A stretch of 64,000 nucleotides of DNA from Marinilabiliaceae bacterium JC017 (GTDB lineage Bacteria > Bacteroidota > Bacteroidia > Bacteroidales > Marinilabiliaceae): NCBI GenBank assembly GCA_004296775.1, contig RHGE01000012.1, forward strand, positions 32,210 through 96,209. Direction: 5' to 3'. Shown piece after piece: positions 46,000 through 56,070 of this stretch. Positions within the stretch are counted from its first letter, which is position 1, and each line of letters starts with the position of its first letter. Both the position numbers and the translations under genes were made by a program. A model generated the notes under the pieces. It was not told the origin of the DNA and did not search any database. It was given only the letters and a program-made list of their open reading frames with translations.

Positions 46000-48900
46000 A
46001 TGAATATTCCTAAATATGCCCTTGAACACAAAAAGGTGGTACACCTGTTACTAACGTTGATTTTAGTAGTGGGTGTGAGTGCTTATTTTACCCTGGGTAA
46101 AAAAGAAGATGCCCCGTTTGTTATTAAGACCGCTGTGTTAACAACTACCTACCCGGGAGCTACGCCTGAAGAGGTGGAGGAATTGATTACCGAAGTGATT
46201 GAGCGGGAAGTACAGGCCGCCCCCGGCGTGGACTTCATCAAGTCTGAATCATACTATGGATTCTCGAAGATTTTCGTCAATCTTTATCAACATTACAAAA
46301 ATGCCGACATGCCGCAGTTGTGGGATGAATTGCGCCGCAAGGTCAAATATGCCCAGGATAAATTACCCCCTGGTGCTTCTGAAATAGGCATCAACGATGA
46401 TTTTGGCGATGTCTTCGGATTATATTTTGCCGTCACCGCCGATGCCGGCTTCTCTTATTCTGAATTACGGGATTACGCCAACCAGGTTAAGACCAACCTT
46501 GTGCCCATTGAAGGCGTAGCAAAGGTTAACCTTTTTGGCGAACAACAAGAAGTTATCAACCTGGAGATATCCACTGAAAAATTATCCAACCTGGGGATAC
46601 ATCCAAACCAAATAACACAAGCCCTGCAAGCCCAAAACAGCCTGGTCAACACCGGCGATGTACATCTTGAAACCATCCAGATAAAAATTAAAGCTGAAGG
46701 AGATTTCAGGAATATTGATGACATCCGTAATGTGATTATCCAAACAGCCAATGAAAATCAATTTAAGCTGGGGGATATAGCACTCATCACAAAAGGCTAC
46801 CTTGATCCGCCCAGAGTTATGATGCGCATGAATGGATTACCCGCCATTGGCATGGGTATTTCCACACCATTAGACGCCAATGTGGTTGAAGTAGGCGGGC
46901 TGGTACAAAAAAAGCTGGATGACATCAATGAATTACTTCCTATTGGCATCGAAATACAAGGAATCTATTTTGAAGATAAAATAGCCGACGAGGCCAATAA
47001 TAATTTTATTCTCAACCTGATCATCTCGGTCTCCATTGTCATTTTTATCATCCTGCTTGCCATGGGCGTCCGTGCAGGCGTACTGATTGGTTCCAGTCTT
47101 ATATTCAGCATTCTTGGTACCATGGTGGTCATGTTACCCATTGGACTAGCCCTACACCGAACTTCACTGGCTGCCTTTATCATTGCTATGGGTATGCTGG
47201 TTGATAATGCCATTGTAGTAACGGACAATGCCATGATGTCGATCAAGAAAGGGGTACCTAAAAAGAAAGCGCTGATTGATGCCGCACTGGTACCTCAATG
47301 GGGATTATTCGGGGCAACCATTATTGCCATCGGCTCTTTTCTGCCCTTGTACCTGGCACCAGCCAATGCCGCCGAAGTAATTAAACCGCTCTTTGTTGTT
47401 CTGGCCATTTCCCTGTTTTTAAGCTGGATTTTTGCCCTTATACAAACCACCGTCTTTGGCGAATTCCTTTTAAAGTCCTCATCAGGTGAAGGAGCTGATC
47501 CCTATGACACCCCCTTTTACAAGAAATTTACCACTTTCATTGTAAAAGTAATCGATGCCAAATACCTCACTTTAGGTATCGTGGTGGTACTCTTTTTTCT
47601 TTCAATGGTAGCGTTTAGTTTCGTAGAGCGAAGTTTCTTCCCCGCTATTGACAAACCATACTTTAAGGTAGACCTCTGGGAACCCGAAGGGACCAACATC
47701 ATTAAAACCGAAAATGATGTAAAAAAAATTGAAGAATACCTGCTTGCACGGGAAGATGTTAAAAACGTATCCATTACCATCGGTCAATCACCATTGCGTT
47801 ACTACCTGGCCTCCGCCAGCTTCGGTCCCAAATCCAACTTTGCCAATTTTCTGATTGAGACCTACGAGCCCAATCAGGCAATACCTGTTTTGGAAGAGCT
47901 GGAAAACCATATACTGACAAATTTCCCGGATGCCATGCCCATCATGCAACGCTTTATGGTGTCCCCAGTGCCCGATGCCTCTATCGAAGCTACTTTCACC
48001 GGACCAGATCCCAAGGTGTTACGTGAACTAACCGAAGAAGCTAAAGCCATTATGCGGGAAGAGCCACTGGCTGTGAATATTCGCGACAGCTGGGGAGAAA
48101 AAGTACTGGTACTGGAGCCCAACTTCTCACAATCGAAAGGTCAACTACTCGGTGTCACCAAAGAAGGCATGGCCTCATCCCTCAAGATGCTTTCCAATGG
48201 CATCCCGGTGGGCAACTATCGGGAAGGTGATAAATTCATGCCTATCCTGCTATTTAATAGTGAACGCAAAAACCTTAGTTTCAACAATGCCGGCACCTAT
48301 CCTGTTTTTAGTGTGACAGGCAAAGCGGTCGCCTTAAACCAGGTAACAGAAGGCCATACTTTGGACTGGCGAAATGGTGTGATCAGAAGGTATAACCGGG
48401 AACGGGCCCTGGCTGCCCAATGCGACCCTATCCGGGGCATAGAAATACCAGAATTAGAAGCCTTGATTCTGCCAAAACTCGAACAGATAGAACTACCACC
48501 GGGATATGGCTTGCGCTACGAAGGAATGAAATACTACCAGGATATCACCCAAAGTGCCATTGCCAAAAACTTTCCCCTGACATTGATCCTGTTCATTTTC
48601 ATTCTGACGATTCTCTTTAACGATTACAAAAAGCCAATTATCATTTTACTGGCCGTTCCGTTGATGATGATAGGTATTGTCTTGTCGTTGCTCATATCAG
48701 GTGCTCCCTACGGCTTCTTTGCCACCTTGGGGCTACTGGGATTAATCGGTATGGTCATTAAAAATGCCATTGTTTTGATTGACCAGATTAACCTGGAACA
48801 AGAACAGGGGCATGACCAATACAACGCTGTGATTAATGCAACCAAGTCAAGGGTTATACCGGTATCCATGGCAGCAGGGACAACCATTCTGGGAATGTTA

Positions 48901-49038
48901 CCGCTTTTACCTGATCCCATGTTTGGAGGTATGGCAGCAACAATAATGGGCGGACTCTTTGCCGCCACCCTATTAACTATTATTGTGATACCGGTTTTAT
49001 ACGTCCTGTTTTTCAGGGTTAAAAAAACAGCCAACTAA
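46000..49038 (+). CDS. RND family efflux pump, inner-membrane permease (AcrB/HAE type)
   Basis: A 1012-residue proton-driven pump with the standard 12-helix RND layout and two large periplasmic loops. The first loop is about residues 35-335 (GATPEEVEELITEVIEREVQ) and the second about 560-850. The proton-relay helix 4 reads GMLVDNAIVVTDNAM, with Asp followed by Asn where AcrB has two Asp. Helix 10-11 has GMVIKNAIVLIDQINLE. The substrate may be drugs, bile-like detergents or lipids; the sequence alone does not decide. It is the centre of a complete adaptor-pump-channel operon. Confidence 0.94.
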   Translation: MNIPKYALEHKKVVHLLLTLILVVGVSAYFTLGKKEDAPFVIKTAVLTTTYPGATPEEVEELITEVIEREVQAAPGVDFIKSESYYGFSKIFVNLYQHYKNADMPQLWDELRRKVKYAQDKLPPGASEIGINDDFGDVFGLYFAVTADAGFSYSELRDYANQVKTNLVPIEGVAKVNLFGEQQEVINLEISTEKLSNLGIHPNQITQALQAQNSLVNTGDVHLETIQIKIKAEGDFRNIDDIRNVIIQTANENQFKLGDIALITKGYLDPPRVMMRMNGLPAIGMGISTPLDANVVEVGGLVQKKLDDINELLPIGIEIQGIYFEDKIADEANNNFILNLIISVSIVIFIILLAMGVRAGVLIGSSLIFSILGTMVVMLPIGLALHRTSLAAFIIAMGMLVDNAIVVTDNAMMSIKKGVPKKKALIDAALVPQWGLFGATIIAIGSFLPLYLAPANAAEVIKPLFVVLAISLFLSWIFALIQTTVFGEFLLKSSSGEGADPYDTPFYKKFTTFIVKVIDAKYLTLGIVVVLFFLSMVAFSFVERSFFPAIDKPYFKVDLWEPEGTNIIKTENDVKKIEEYLLAREDVKNVSITIGQSPLRYYLASASFGPKSNFANFLIETYEPNQAIPVLEELENHILTNFPDAMPIMQRFMVSPVPDASIEATFTGPDPKVLRELTEEAKAIMREEPLAVNIRDSWGEKVLVLEPNFSQSKGQLLGVTKEGMASSLKMLSNGIPVGNYREGDKFMPILLFNSERKNLSFNNAGTYPVFSVTGKAVALNQVTEGHTLDWRNGVIRRYNRERALAAQCDPIRGIEIPELEALILPKLEQIELPPGYGLRYEGMKYYQDITQSAIAKNFPLTLILFIFILTILFNDYKKPIIILLAVPLMMIGIVLSLLISGAPYGFFATLGLLGLIGMVIKNAIVLIDQINLEQEQGHDQYNAVINATKSRVIPVSMAAGTTILGMLPLLPDPMFGGMAATIMGGLFAATLLTIIVIPVLYVLFFRVKKTAN

Positions 49039-49057
49039 ACGTCTAAACTACTGATCT

Positions 49058-50338
49058 ATGAAACGAACAATCTATATTTTCACGCTATTTATAGGGAGCA
49101 CCCTGTTTTCGGAGGCTCAAACAGTGTTAAACCTGCAACAGTGCCGGGAAATCGCCACGCAGACCAACCCCACCATTAAACAGCGTGAGCAACAAGTGGG
49201 AGCAGCAGAATCGGCTGTTAGTGCCAGCAAAAAGGATTACTATCCACAAATTGACGTGAATGGTGATTTTAAATACCTGCAGGAGCCGATAACGGTGGAG
49301 TTCAACAACCAGAAATTTGAAGGTAACAACACGCAATATTCCGTGAATGCCTCACTGATACAGAATATTTACAGTGGCGGCACCGTGAGAAAGATGCATG
49401 AAATGACAGACTTTCAACTTAACCTGGCAAAAAACAACAAAGCTACCATTGAAGATGTCGTGCTTTATCAAACAGAGCTTTATTTCTGGAATGCCATCTA
49501 TAGAGAAGAACTGGTTAAACTGGCAGACTCTTACCGAGGTGTCATTGATAACCTGGTTAGAGTGGTAAAAGATAAAGTAGAAGGGGAATTGGTTAATCGC
49601 AGCGACCTGCTTCTTGTTGAAGTGCGGCAAAATGAAGCCGCCCTGGTCCAAATGAAATTTTCTGACGATCATCAAATATCGCTCATGGAACTAAAAAAGG
49701 TGATGGGTATACCGGTTGACTCTTTCATTAAGCTGGATGCCAGCTTGGGAAATATTTCCACCTATTCAACTGTCAATCCCCTTGAATCAGCTTTGGAAAG
49801 CCGACCAGAACTGGCTTCGCAAAAAGAGTTGATAAACATCCGTGAGACAAAAACAGCTTTAACAGGAGCCAAATATATGCCCAGTGTTTATGCCGGTGTC
49901 GTTCCGGTTTGGGGGGCTCCCAACACACGATTGCCTGGTAACGACCCGATGTATAACACCACGGTGGTAGCCGGTCTTTCCTTCCCCATCGTCCGATGGG
50001 GTAAGAAACGCGACGAGGTCAATGAGCAACGCTATCTGAAGGATGCCGAAGCCTATCAGTTAGAAGAGCTTGTTAACCAGGTGACGTTGGAGGTGAAAAG
50101 TGCCAAATACCAGCTGGATGAAGCCATTAACCGGGTGGCCCTTACGACACAGTCCTTAAAAAAGGCAGAAGAGAACCTGGAGATGATGACCGACCGTTAC
50201 ATTGAAGGCTTAACATCAATTCTTGAAGTACTGGATGCCCAGCTCTATTGGCAAAGTGCCTATAGAAACATGCTGGATGCCCAGGCATACTATCAGTCTT
50301 CACTGTCAACTTATAAAAAAGCTGTTGGAGAGATTTAA
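49058..50338 (+). CDS. TolC-family outer-membrane efflux channel
   Basis: A 426-residue exported protein with signal peptide ending SEAQ and the two-fold TolC repeat (about residues 20-210 and 225-425): VLNLQQCREIATQTNPTIKQ opens the first long helices and ALESRPELASQKELINIRET the second, ending LDAQAYYQSSLSTYKKAVGE. It forms the trimeric exit duct for the RND pump. It starts 19 bases after the pump stop, and a strong terminator ends the operon. Confidence 0.93.
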   Translation: MKRTIYIFTLFIGSTLFSEAQTVLNLQQCREIATQTNPTIKQREQQVGAAESAVSASKKDYYPQIDVNGDFKYLQEPITVEFNNQKFEGNNTQYSVNASLIQNIYSGGTVRKMHEMTDFQLNLAKNNKATIEDVVLYQTELYFWNAIYREELVKLADSYRGVIDNLVRVVKDKVEGELVNRSDLLLVEVRQNEAALVQMKFSDDHQISLMELKKVMGIPVDSFIKLDASLGNISTYSTVNPLESALESRPELASQKELINIRETKTALTGAKYMPSVYAGVVPVWGAPNTRLPGNDPMYNTTVVAGLSFPIVRWGKKRDEVNEQRYLKDAEAYQLEELVNQVTLEVKSAKYQLDEAINRVALTTQSLKKAEENLEMMTDRYIEGLTSILEVLDAQLYWQSAYRNMLDAQAYYQSSLSTYKKAVGEI

Positions 50339-50353
50339 GGGCTTTAATTCATA

Positions 50354-50388
50354 AAAAATCCCGCTCATCACTTATGAGCGGGATTTTT
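50354..50388. terminator. Bidirectional terminator between the efflux operon and rhlE
   Basis: Stem ATCCCGCTCAT / ATGAGCGGGAT with loop CACTT, A-tract before and T-tract after, serving both converging transcripts. Confidence 0.9.
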
Positions 50389-50398
50389 GGTTTAATTC

Positions 50399-51640
50399 TT
50401 ACTTCTTTTTTTTCTTTTTTCGCTTCACCTGCTTTTGCTCTTTTTCATCTTCCAGTAAAAGTGATTTCCAGTCACCTATTTTTTCCTGAGTCAGATCGAG
50501 TGTATCAGCGTATTCTGATTTATCAATCGTCATCACCTCAATCTCTTTTCCAAGAAACTCCTCAATCTCACTCAAAACCTCTTTCTCTTCATCACTGCAG
50601 AAGGAAACAGCAAAACCTTTCTGCGTCCCACGTCCGGTTCTTCCTACCCGGTGAACATAGTTTTCTGACCGCTCGGGAAGGTCGTAGTTCACCACGTAAT
50701 CCACATTAGGAATATCAATGCCCCTGGCACTAACATCCGTTGCGATTAACATCTTCACTTCCTTCTTCCGGAATTGATTCAACGCATCAAAACGCTCCTG
50801 CTGATTTTTGTCGCTATGAATGGTCATGCTCTTGATGCCCACCCGCTCCATGGCTTTACAAACCCGCTCGGCACGCACTTTGGTCCGCACAAATACCAAA
50901 ATTTTACTATCGGGATTTTCCTGCACCACCCGTTCCAAAAAGAAACGTTTATCGTCCATCTGGATAAAGGCTACCGAATGGGTAACATTACGTGCCACCG
51001 GATTTTTGGGTGATATCTGAATACGAATAGGTTTAGTAACCAATGAATAGGCCAGCTTTTTAATTTTCTTATCGATGGTAGCCGAGAAAAACAAGGTTTG
51101 TCGCTTCTTAGGCAGGAAACGCATCATATCCTGGATGTCTTTCAAAAATCCCAGGTCAAGCATATGGTCGGCCTCGTCGAGAATGAGTATCTCCACCCTA
51201 TTGAGACGCAAGTGTCCCTGGCTCACCAAATCGAACATTCTACCAGGCGTGGCGACTAAGATATCCACCCCTTTCTCTAACCGGGCAATTTGAGGATCTT
51301 GCTTAACGCCTCCAAAAATGCAATAACTTTTCAGTCCTGAGTGTTTTCCAATCTGTTCAAACACCTCTGTTATCTGTGATGCCAATTCGTGCGTGGGTAC
51401 CATCACAATACACTTAACACCATCGGCCCGTTTGGCTATTTTCTTTCTTCCAAGCACATGCAACACCGGTATGGCAAACGCCGCGGTCTTTCCTGTACCG
51501 GTTTGGGCAATCGCTAACACATCCTCGCCTTTTAAAATGGGAGGAATGGATTTGTATTGTATATCGGTTGGCCGTTTAAATCCTAATTTTTGTATACTCT
51601 TAACAATCTCCGGATCAATGCCAAAATCTTCAAACTTCAT
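50399..51640 (-). CDS. DEAD-box RNA helicase, RhlE type
   Basis: A 413-residue helicase with the Q motif FKRPTDIQYKSIPPI, Walker A AQTGTGKTAAF, ILDEADHMLDLGF (DEAD), FFSATI (SAT), TDVSARGIDIPNV and HRVGRTGR. The tail is a lysine-rich extension (KEQKQVKRKKKKKK) of the kind that helps bind RNA. RhlE proteins act in ribosome assembly and mRNA turnover, often in the cold. It is monocistronic; the start is at the ATG giving MKFEDFGIDPEIV. Confidence 0.93.
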   Translation of the reverse strand: MKFEDFGIDPEIVKSIQKLGFKRPTDIQYKSIPPILKGEDVLAIAQTGTGKTAAFAIPVLHVLGRKKIAKRADGVKCIVMVPTHELASQITEVFEQIGKHSGLKSYCIFGGVKQDPQIARLEKGVDILVATPGRMFDLVSQGHLRLNRVEILILDEADHMLDLGFLKDIQDMMRFLPKKRQTLFFSATIDKKIKKLAYSLVTKPIRIQISPKNPVARNVTHSVAFIQMDDKRFFLERVVQENPDSKILVFVRTKVRAERVCKAMERVGIKSMTIHSDKNQQERFDALNQFRKKEVKMLIATDVSARGIDIPNVDYVVNYDLPERSENYVHRVGRTGRGTQKGFAVSFCSDEEKEVLSEIEEFLGKEIEVMTIDKSEYADTLDLTQEKIGDWKSLLLEDEKEQKQVKRKKKKKK

Positions 51641-51860
51641 AACCTAATTTTCTTAGCCGGCAAAGATACATTTTAAAATAATCACATTACACTGTCGCAA
51701 TGATATTTAATTTTTCAAAACCGCTCAAATCCTTAAGAAAAAAACAGTCGCCGGTAAACCAAACCGCCAGTCAAAATAGCTTTTAACATTAGCGAGCCTT
51801 GTTCGATGTCACCCCAAATAGCTATACAACATATTCCAAAATAGCTCGGGCACAAAGCCA

Positions 51861-52094
51861 ATAGGCGCTTAGGCTGCAACTTTTACCAACATATTGTTCA
51901 AATTGGATGGAAATATATAGAGAGGTTAGAGGGAGGGAAAATAAATGGAAACAGGTGGAAAAAGTTGGAAATACTTAGAAATATATTGAAACAGATTGAA
52001 ATATCCAGCTCTTATCATTGTCAATCTCGAACAACAATCAACTTGAGATAACATCCCTCGAAGAGGCTTTTTCCAGGCTTCTCCTGAAAAACAT
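51861..52094 (+). repeat. Dispersed repeat family 1, copy C
   Basis: Begins ATAGGCGCTTAGG, then GCAACTTTTACCAACAT, a purine-rich middle with ATGGAAACAGG and ATTGAAACAG units, and ends ACATCCCTCGAAGAGGC with five T and CTCCTGAAAAACATGATG. It lies antisense to both flanking genes. Confidence 0.85.
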
Positions 52095-52149
52095 GATGCT
52101 GTGTCATGCATAATCACCTCCTGCATACTTGCAGCCATCTTTGTTCAGA

Positions 52150-52410
52150 ATGAATTGCTCCTGCACCACGGCGACAAGCTTTTTCCGCAGTGAAATTCCT
52201 TCTCGCAATCTTGCGACAAGCATTTTCCGTAGTGAAATTCCTTCTTGCAATCTTGCGACAACCTTTTTCCGTAGTGAAATTCCTTCTTGCAACCTTGCGA
52301 CAACCTTTTTCCGTAGTGAATGTTCTTCTTGCAACCTTGCGAGGAATTTTTTCCATGATACAATACCTTCTCGCACCACTGCTACAACCTTTTTTCGGGA
52401 TGAAACCGAT
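52150..52410 (-). repeat. Tandem array of 42-bp units, about 6 copies
   Basis: TTTTCC recurs at 52181, 52223, 52265, 52307 and 52349, exactly 42 apart, with a decayed copy at about 52391. On the minus strand the unit reads GCAAGGTTGCAAGAAGGAA then TTTCACTACGGAAAAAGG. Frames stay open on both strands because 42 is divisible by three. The period equals that of the array at 25.2-25.6 kb. Confidence 0.9.
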
Positions 52411-52929
52411 ATATGTTAACACCGTTCACAACTCTTATTCAAGAATATTGAGAACGTTTTCTTCGAACAATGCTATTGCAAACGGGTTCAACCCTTGATT
52501 CTCATACACAACAGATCTGAAACTAATTCAAACCAGTATTGCCCAAAATAAATTAGTATTAACCAATGTGCTCAAGCCGCACAGGCTTTTACTTTTTCTC
52601 TACAGCAAGAAAAAGTAAACAAAAAGTGCCGCCGCTCACAATAAATAACTAAAATTCAACTCCTTTCCACTAAAAGAAAATAACTCGCTCCGCTCAAACA
52701 GATTTTCTTTCTTAACATTCCAATCCGTTAAATTTTTTAACGTTATTTTTTGAAGGCGGAATGCCCAATCAATCCCCCACATTCAAAACAAACATCTTTA
52801 ATCCACTGTAAATATTAACTTTATTCGCTTTAACCAATAATTATTTAGGACACTAATGAATTCAAACCTTAAATCTCTTACCAACTCATCTCTTTTTACT
52901 GTATACAAAAACATACAACCATTCATTAT

Positions 52930-53000
52930 TGACTAATCACTGCTAACTGGTCATTGTTAACTGATCACTGCTAACTGTTAACTGCTAACTATTAACTGAT
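52930..53000. repeat. Short TAACTG-rich simple repeat
   Basis: A run of CTGCTAACTG / TTAACTGATCA type 10-base words that extends through the stop codon of the endonuclease III gene. Confidence 0.6.
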
Positions 53001-53633
53001 CCCCATCTCATAATAACGGCACATCTCCGTCAACCCACATTGATGACATTTGGGTTTTCGGGCCATACACACATATCGTCCGTGCAAAATGAGCCAGTGA
53101 TGGGCTATGGGCAATAAGTCTTCCGGGATGTATTTCACCAATTGCTTCTCGGTATCCAATGGCGTTTTGGAGTTGGTGGTTAACCCAATGCGGGCAGCCA
53201 CCCGGAACACGTGTGTATCGACTGCCATGGCAGGCTTATCAAATACCACGGAGGCAATTACGTTGGCTGTTTTCCGCCCCACTCCCGGCAGTTTTTGCAA
53301 CTCCTTAATATCAGAAGGCACTTCCCCGTCAAACGCTTCGGTGAGCATCCTGGCCATCCCCACCAAATGCTTACTCTTATTATTGGGATAACTGCAGGAA
53401 CGAATATATTCATAAATCTCCTCCGGGGTACTTTGGGCCATGTGGGCAGCCGTGGGAAAGCTTTCGAAAATAGCCGGTGTCAGCAGGTTGACCCGCTTAT
53501 CGGTGCATTGGGCCGATAAGATAACCGCCACCAGCAATTCATATGGATTTGTATAATGAAGCTCCGTTTCTGCAACGGGCATGTATTCCTGAAAATAGGC
53601 AATAACTTTTTTAAAACGATCGGCTTTCCTCAT
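52992..53633 (-). CDS. nth: Endonuclease III (DNA glycosylase / AP lyase)
   Basis: A 213-residue base-excision repair enzyme for oxidised pyrimidines. The helix-hairpin-helix is LQKLPGVGRKTANVIAS with the catalytic lysine in GRKTA, and the catalytic aspartate is in AVDTHVFRVA. The iron-sulfur cluster loop CMARKPKCHQCGLTEMC has C-6-C-2-C-5-C spacing. The longest reading begins with GTG at 53639; the ATG at 53633 is preferred. It starts 9-15 bases after the TonB receptor stop, so it shares a transcript with a metal-uptake-like gene, which is odd for a repair enzyme but may reflect iron supply. Confidence 0.95.
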   Translation of the reverse strand: MRKADRFKKVIAYFQEYMPVAETELHYTNPYELLVAVILSAQCTDKRVNLLTPAIFESFPTAAHMAQSTPEEIYEYIRSCSYPNNKSKHLVGMARMLTEAFDGEVPSDIKELQKLPGVGRKTANVIASVVFDKPAMAVDTHVFRVAARIGLTTNSKTPLDTEKQLVKYIPEDLLPIAHHWLILHGRYVCMARKPKCHQCGLTEMCRYYEMGIS

Positions 53634-53648
53634 TGACACGTTATGATT

Positions 53649-55976
53649 TTATAAACTCAGTAGTTTCACCCCGACAAAAAACGTACGTGGTTTTGCCGGC
53701 CCGTAAATATAGTTACTGTCCCTGTTTTTTCCCGAATCAAAATCATCCTGATAGCTGTTAAACATGTTCTGCACACCGCCAAACAGCTCTAACCCCAGCC
53801 CCTGTTTACGTAAGTCCCAGGTATAGGACACCTTGACATTGTTCTCAAAGAAAGGACTCGATTTATACAACACATCCGTTTCGGGTGTACCGGCATCCCC
53901 TGCCAAACCGTAATGCGGCACCAGCATGGAACCGGTATAGACGCCGGAAAGAGAGGCTTTAAAACCGCCCGATGGCATATAGGTTAAGGTGTAATACCCG
54001 TAATCCTCCGGAGTGCGCAGGTAATCTGTTGTACCATCCAAGGTTTCGGACCACTTGACGGCCTCGTCGTACAAACTCTTTTGGAGGGTCAACCCGGTCT
54101 CCAACTGAAACAGACGATTGTAGTTAGCCCTTAACTCAAACGTGATCCCCTTCACGGTTGATCCCCCACCATTGCGTTTCTCCAGGATGGAATTACCAGA
54201 AGGGTCCACACCTGCCTCTTCCAACACAAAAGCATCATCCAGTGTGGTATAAAAACCTTCCAGTGTGACCCCCCAAATGTACTTTTCCGACGGCTTATCA
54301 TAGTTCAGGGAGGCACTCCAACTTTGCGACCGCTCTTCCTTAAGGTCTTCGGCCAATACAATACGCTGAATGCCACCCCCGGAAAAGGCGATGTGCATGT
54401 CGGCATCAAAAGCCTGAGGAGCACGAAATCCGGTGGACCAGCTTCCGCGTAGCTGGAGCCCGTTATTTTTATATAAGAGCGATAAGCGCGGATTAACAAT
54501 CAGGTTGTCTACAAAATTATGCTTGTCACCACGCAATCCGGCCAGCAGGGTAACGCTACGCGACAATTCCCAGTCACTCTGCAGGAACACTCCCAGGTTA
54601 CGGGTGGTCTGGTCGAGTAAATATTCATAAGCTTCAATCTCATCGTTCACCCGATCATAATTCCACTCTGTTCCCCCGGTGAAAGTATTCTTTCCAAAAG
54701 AAAACTCCATGGCCACATGATTCAACTGCACCCCCGCCTGAAATGTCTCGTTTTCAGTCACCCCATAAGGTGGGTTATTAATGTGCTCTTCATAGGCCGG
54801 CGTCCCTTTATCCGGTTTGATCCCGGTATAGTGATCACGGTCCGTTTTCTGTCCCGACACATAAGTTATCAGGGCAGACCGGTTCTGATTAAAATTAATG
54901 GCATAATCAACACCTCCCATCAGCACATTGTGTGTCCGCTCCTCTGATTGCTCCGCCAAAAATGCCGGCTTCTCTTCACTATCGCCACCACGCCGGTATT
55001 CGTACAAGCTGGAAAAATTAAACTCAATCTTTTGATTGGGGGCAGGAATTAAAAAGGAGGTAAAACCAAAGGAGTTATTCTTCAAGGCCGGCAGCTCACT
55101 GAAACCATCTTCGTTGTGATCGTACGATTCCCGCTTTCGGTGGGAGGCAAAGAGGGTTAAACCCGCATTGCGCTGATCGGTAATGAGCGATGCATTTCCA
55201 TTCAGCAGGTGATCATTGGCATCTCCGTTTATCACCGAATGATTCCTCGACACGGAGAAGTTGTTGTAATCCGGTAGTTTGGTGATCACATTCACCGTAC
55301 CGCCAATGGCCCCGGCCCCGTAAAGCGCCGAGCCGCCGCCGCGTACCACCTCAATGCGTTCAATCATATTGGAAGGAATCTGCTCCAGGCCATACAACCC
55401 GGTGAGCGGACTAAACACAGGCCGACTGTTAATCAGTATTTGAGAATAGCCACCCCCCAGGCCATTCATCCTCAACTGGGAATAGTTACAGGTCTGACAA
55501 TCGGTCTCCATACGTAGTCCCGGCTGAAAATTCAACCCTTCCGAAAGGGTTCCCGCCTGTATCATATCCAGGGTTTTCCCCTCCAGCACATTCACGATAA
55601 CCGGGGACTCTGTCTTTCTTTTAAAAGTCTTGGTACCGGTCACCACCACATCATCCAGCGACATCATCTTCTCTTCCAACACAAAATTCACTTCCAGGGT
55701 TTGACCGGCCTTCAGAACCACGCGCTTCTCCACCGGCTTATAACCAAGCAGACTGGCCACGAGTACATGCTCACCTTCCGGCAGGTTCACCAACATGTAA
55801 TGCCCGGAATGATCCGTCATAGTTCCATATTTGGTATCCTTGAGATAGACACTCACAAAAGGCAGATGCTCACCTTCCGATTTCACATCCCCGAAAATAT
55901 TGGCATCCGTTCCCTGGCCCTTTACCAGGGAAAGCATAAATAAGATGCCAATTGAAATCAAAATAACTCGCTTCAT
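53649..55976 (-). CDS. TonB-dependent receptor with CxxC motif in the plug
   Basis: A 775-residue outer-membrane receptor with signal ending LVKGQ, a carboxypeptidase-regulatory-like domain (residues 25-105), and a plug beginning DDVVVTGTKTFKRKTESPV. In the plug lies METDCQTCNYSQLRMNGLGG, a Cys-x-x-Cys pair that could bind a metal or form a disulfide, then IERIEVVRGGGSALYGAGAIGG. The barrel ends TFFVGVKLLSL. With a ZIP transporter and a DtxR/MntR regulator upstream on the same strand, a metal or metallophore substrate is plausible; the ligand itself is not shown by the sequence. Confidence 0.9.
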   Translation of the reverse strand: MKRVILISIGILFMLSLVKGQGTDANIFGDVKSEGEHLPFVSVYLKDTKYGTMTDHSGHYMLVNLPEGEHVLVASLLGYKPVEKRVVLKAGQTLEVNFVLEEKMMSLDDVVVTGTKTFKRKTESPVIVNVLEGKTLDMIQAGTLSEGLNFQPGLRMETDCQTCNYSQLRMNGLGGGYSQILINSRPVFSPLTGLYGLEQIPSNMIERIEVVRGGGSALYGAGAIGGTVNVITKLPDYNNFSVSRNHSVINGDANDHLLNGNASLITDQRNAGLTLFASHRKRESYDHNEDGFSELPALKNNSFGFTSFLIPAPNQKIEFNFSSLYEYRRGGDSEEKPAFLAEQSEERTHNVLMGGVDYAINFNQNRSALITYVSGQKTDRDHYTGIKPDKGTPAYEEHINNPPYGVTENETFQAGVQLNHVAMEFSFGKNTFTGGTEWNYDRVNDEIEAYEYLLDQTTRNLGVFLQSDWELSRSVTLLAGLRGDKHNFVDNLIVNPRLSLLYKNNGLQLRGSWSTGFRAPQAFDADMHIAFSGGGIQRIVLAEDLKEERSQSWSASLNYDKPSEKYIWGVTLEGFYTTLDDAFVLEEAGVDPSGNSILEKRNGGGSTVKGITFELRANYNRLFQLETGLTLQKSLYDEAVKWSETLDGTTDYLRTPEDYGYYTLTYMPSGGFKASLSGVYTGSMLVPHYGLAGDAGTPETDVLYKSSPFFENNVKVSYTWDLRKQGLGLELFGGVQNMFNSYQDDFDSGKNRDSNYIYGPAKPRTFFVGVKLLSL

Positions 55977-56070
55977 AGGTTAGATTATTAGGTTATTATA
56001 TCAAATCAACAGTGGTTATATTTTCAAATCAGTATTGTCCAATGAAATTAGCATAATTCGTTTAATTCGC

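Larger units (their letters stand above)
51641..52991. other. Gene-free, repeat-rich region of 1.35 kb
   Basis: Holds family 1 copy C (51861-52094), a 42-bp tandem array (52150-52410), a decayed block around TTTTACTTTTTCTC / GAAAAAGTAAAC (about 52573-52630) of a kind common in Bacteroidota spacers, and a short TAACTG-rich repeat (52930-53000). No gene is supported. Confidence 0.65.

Noticed and set aside
52104..52498. Overlapping frames on both strands in the second 42-bp array
   Set aside because: Same periodic artefact: five frames over the same bases, none with family similarity.
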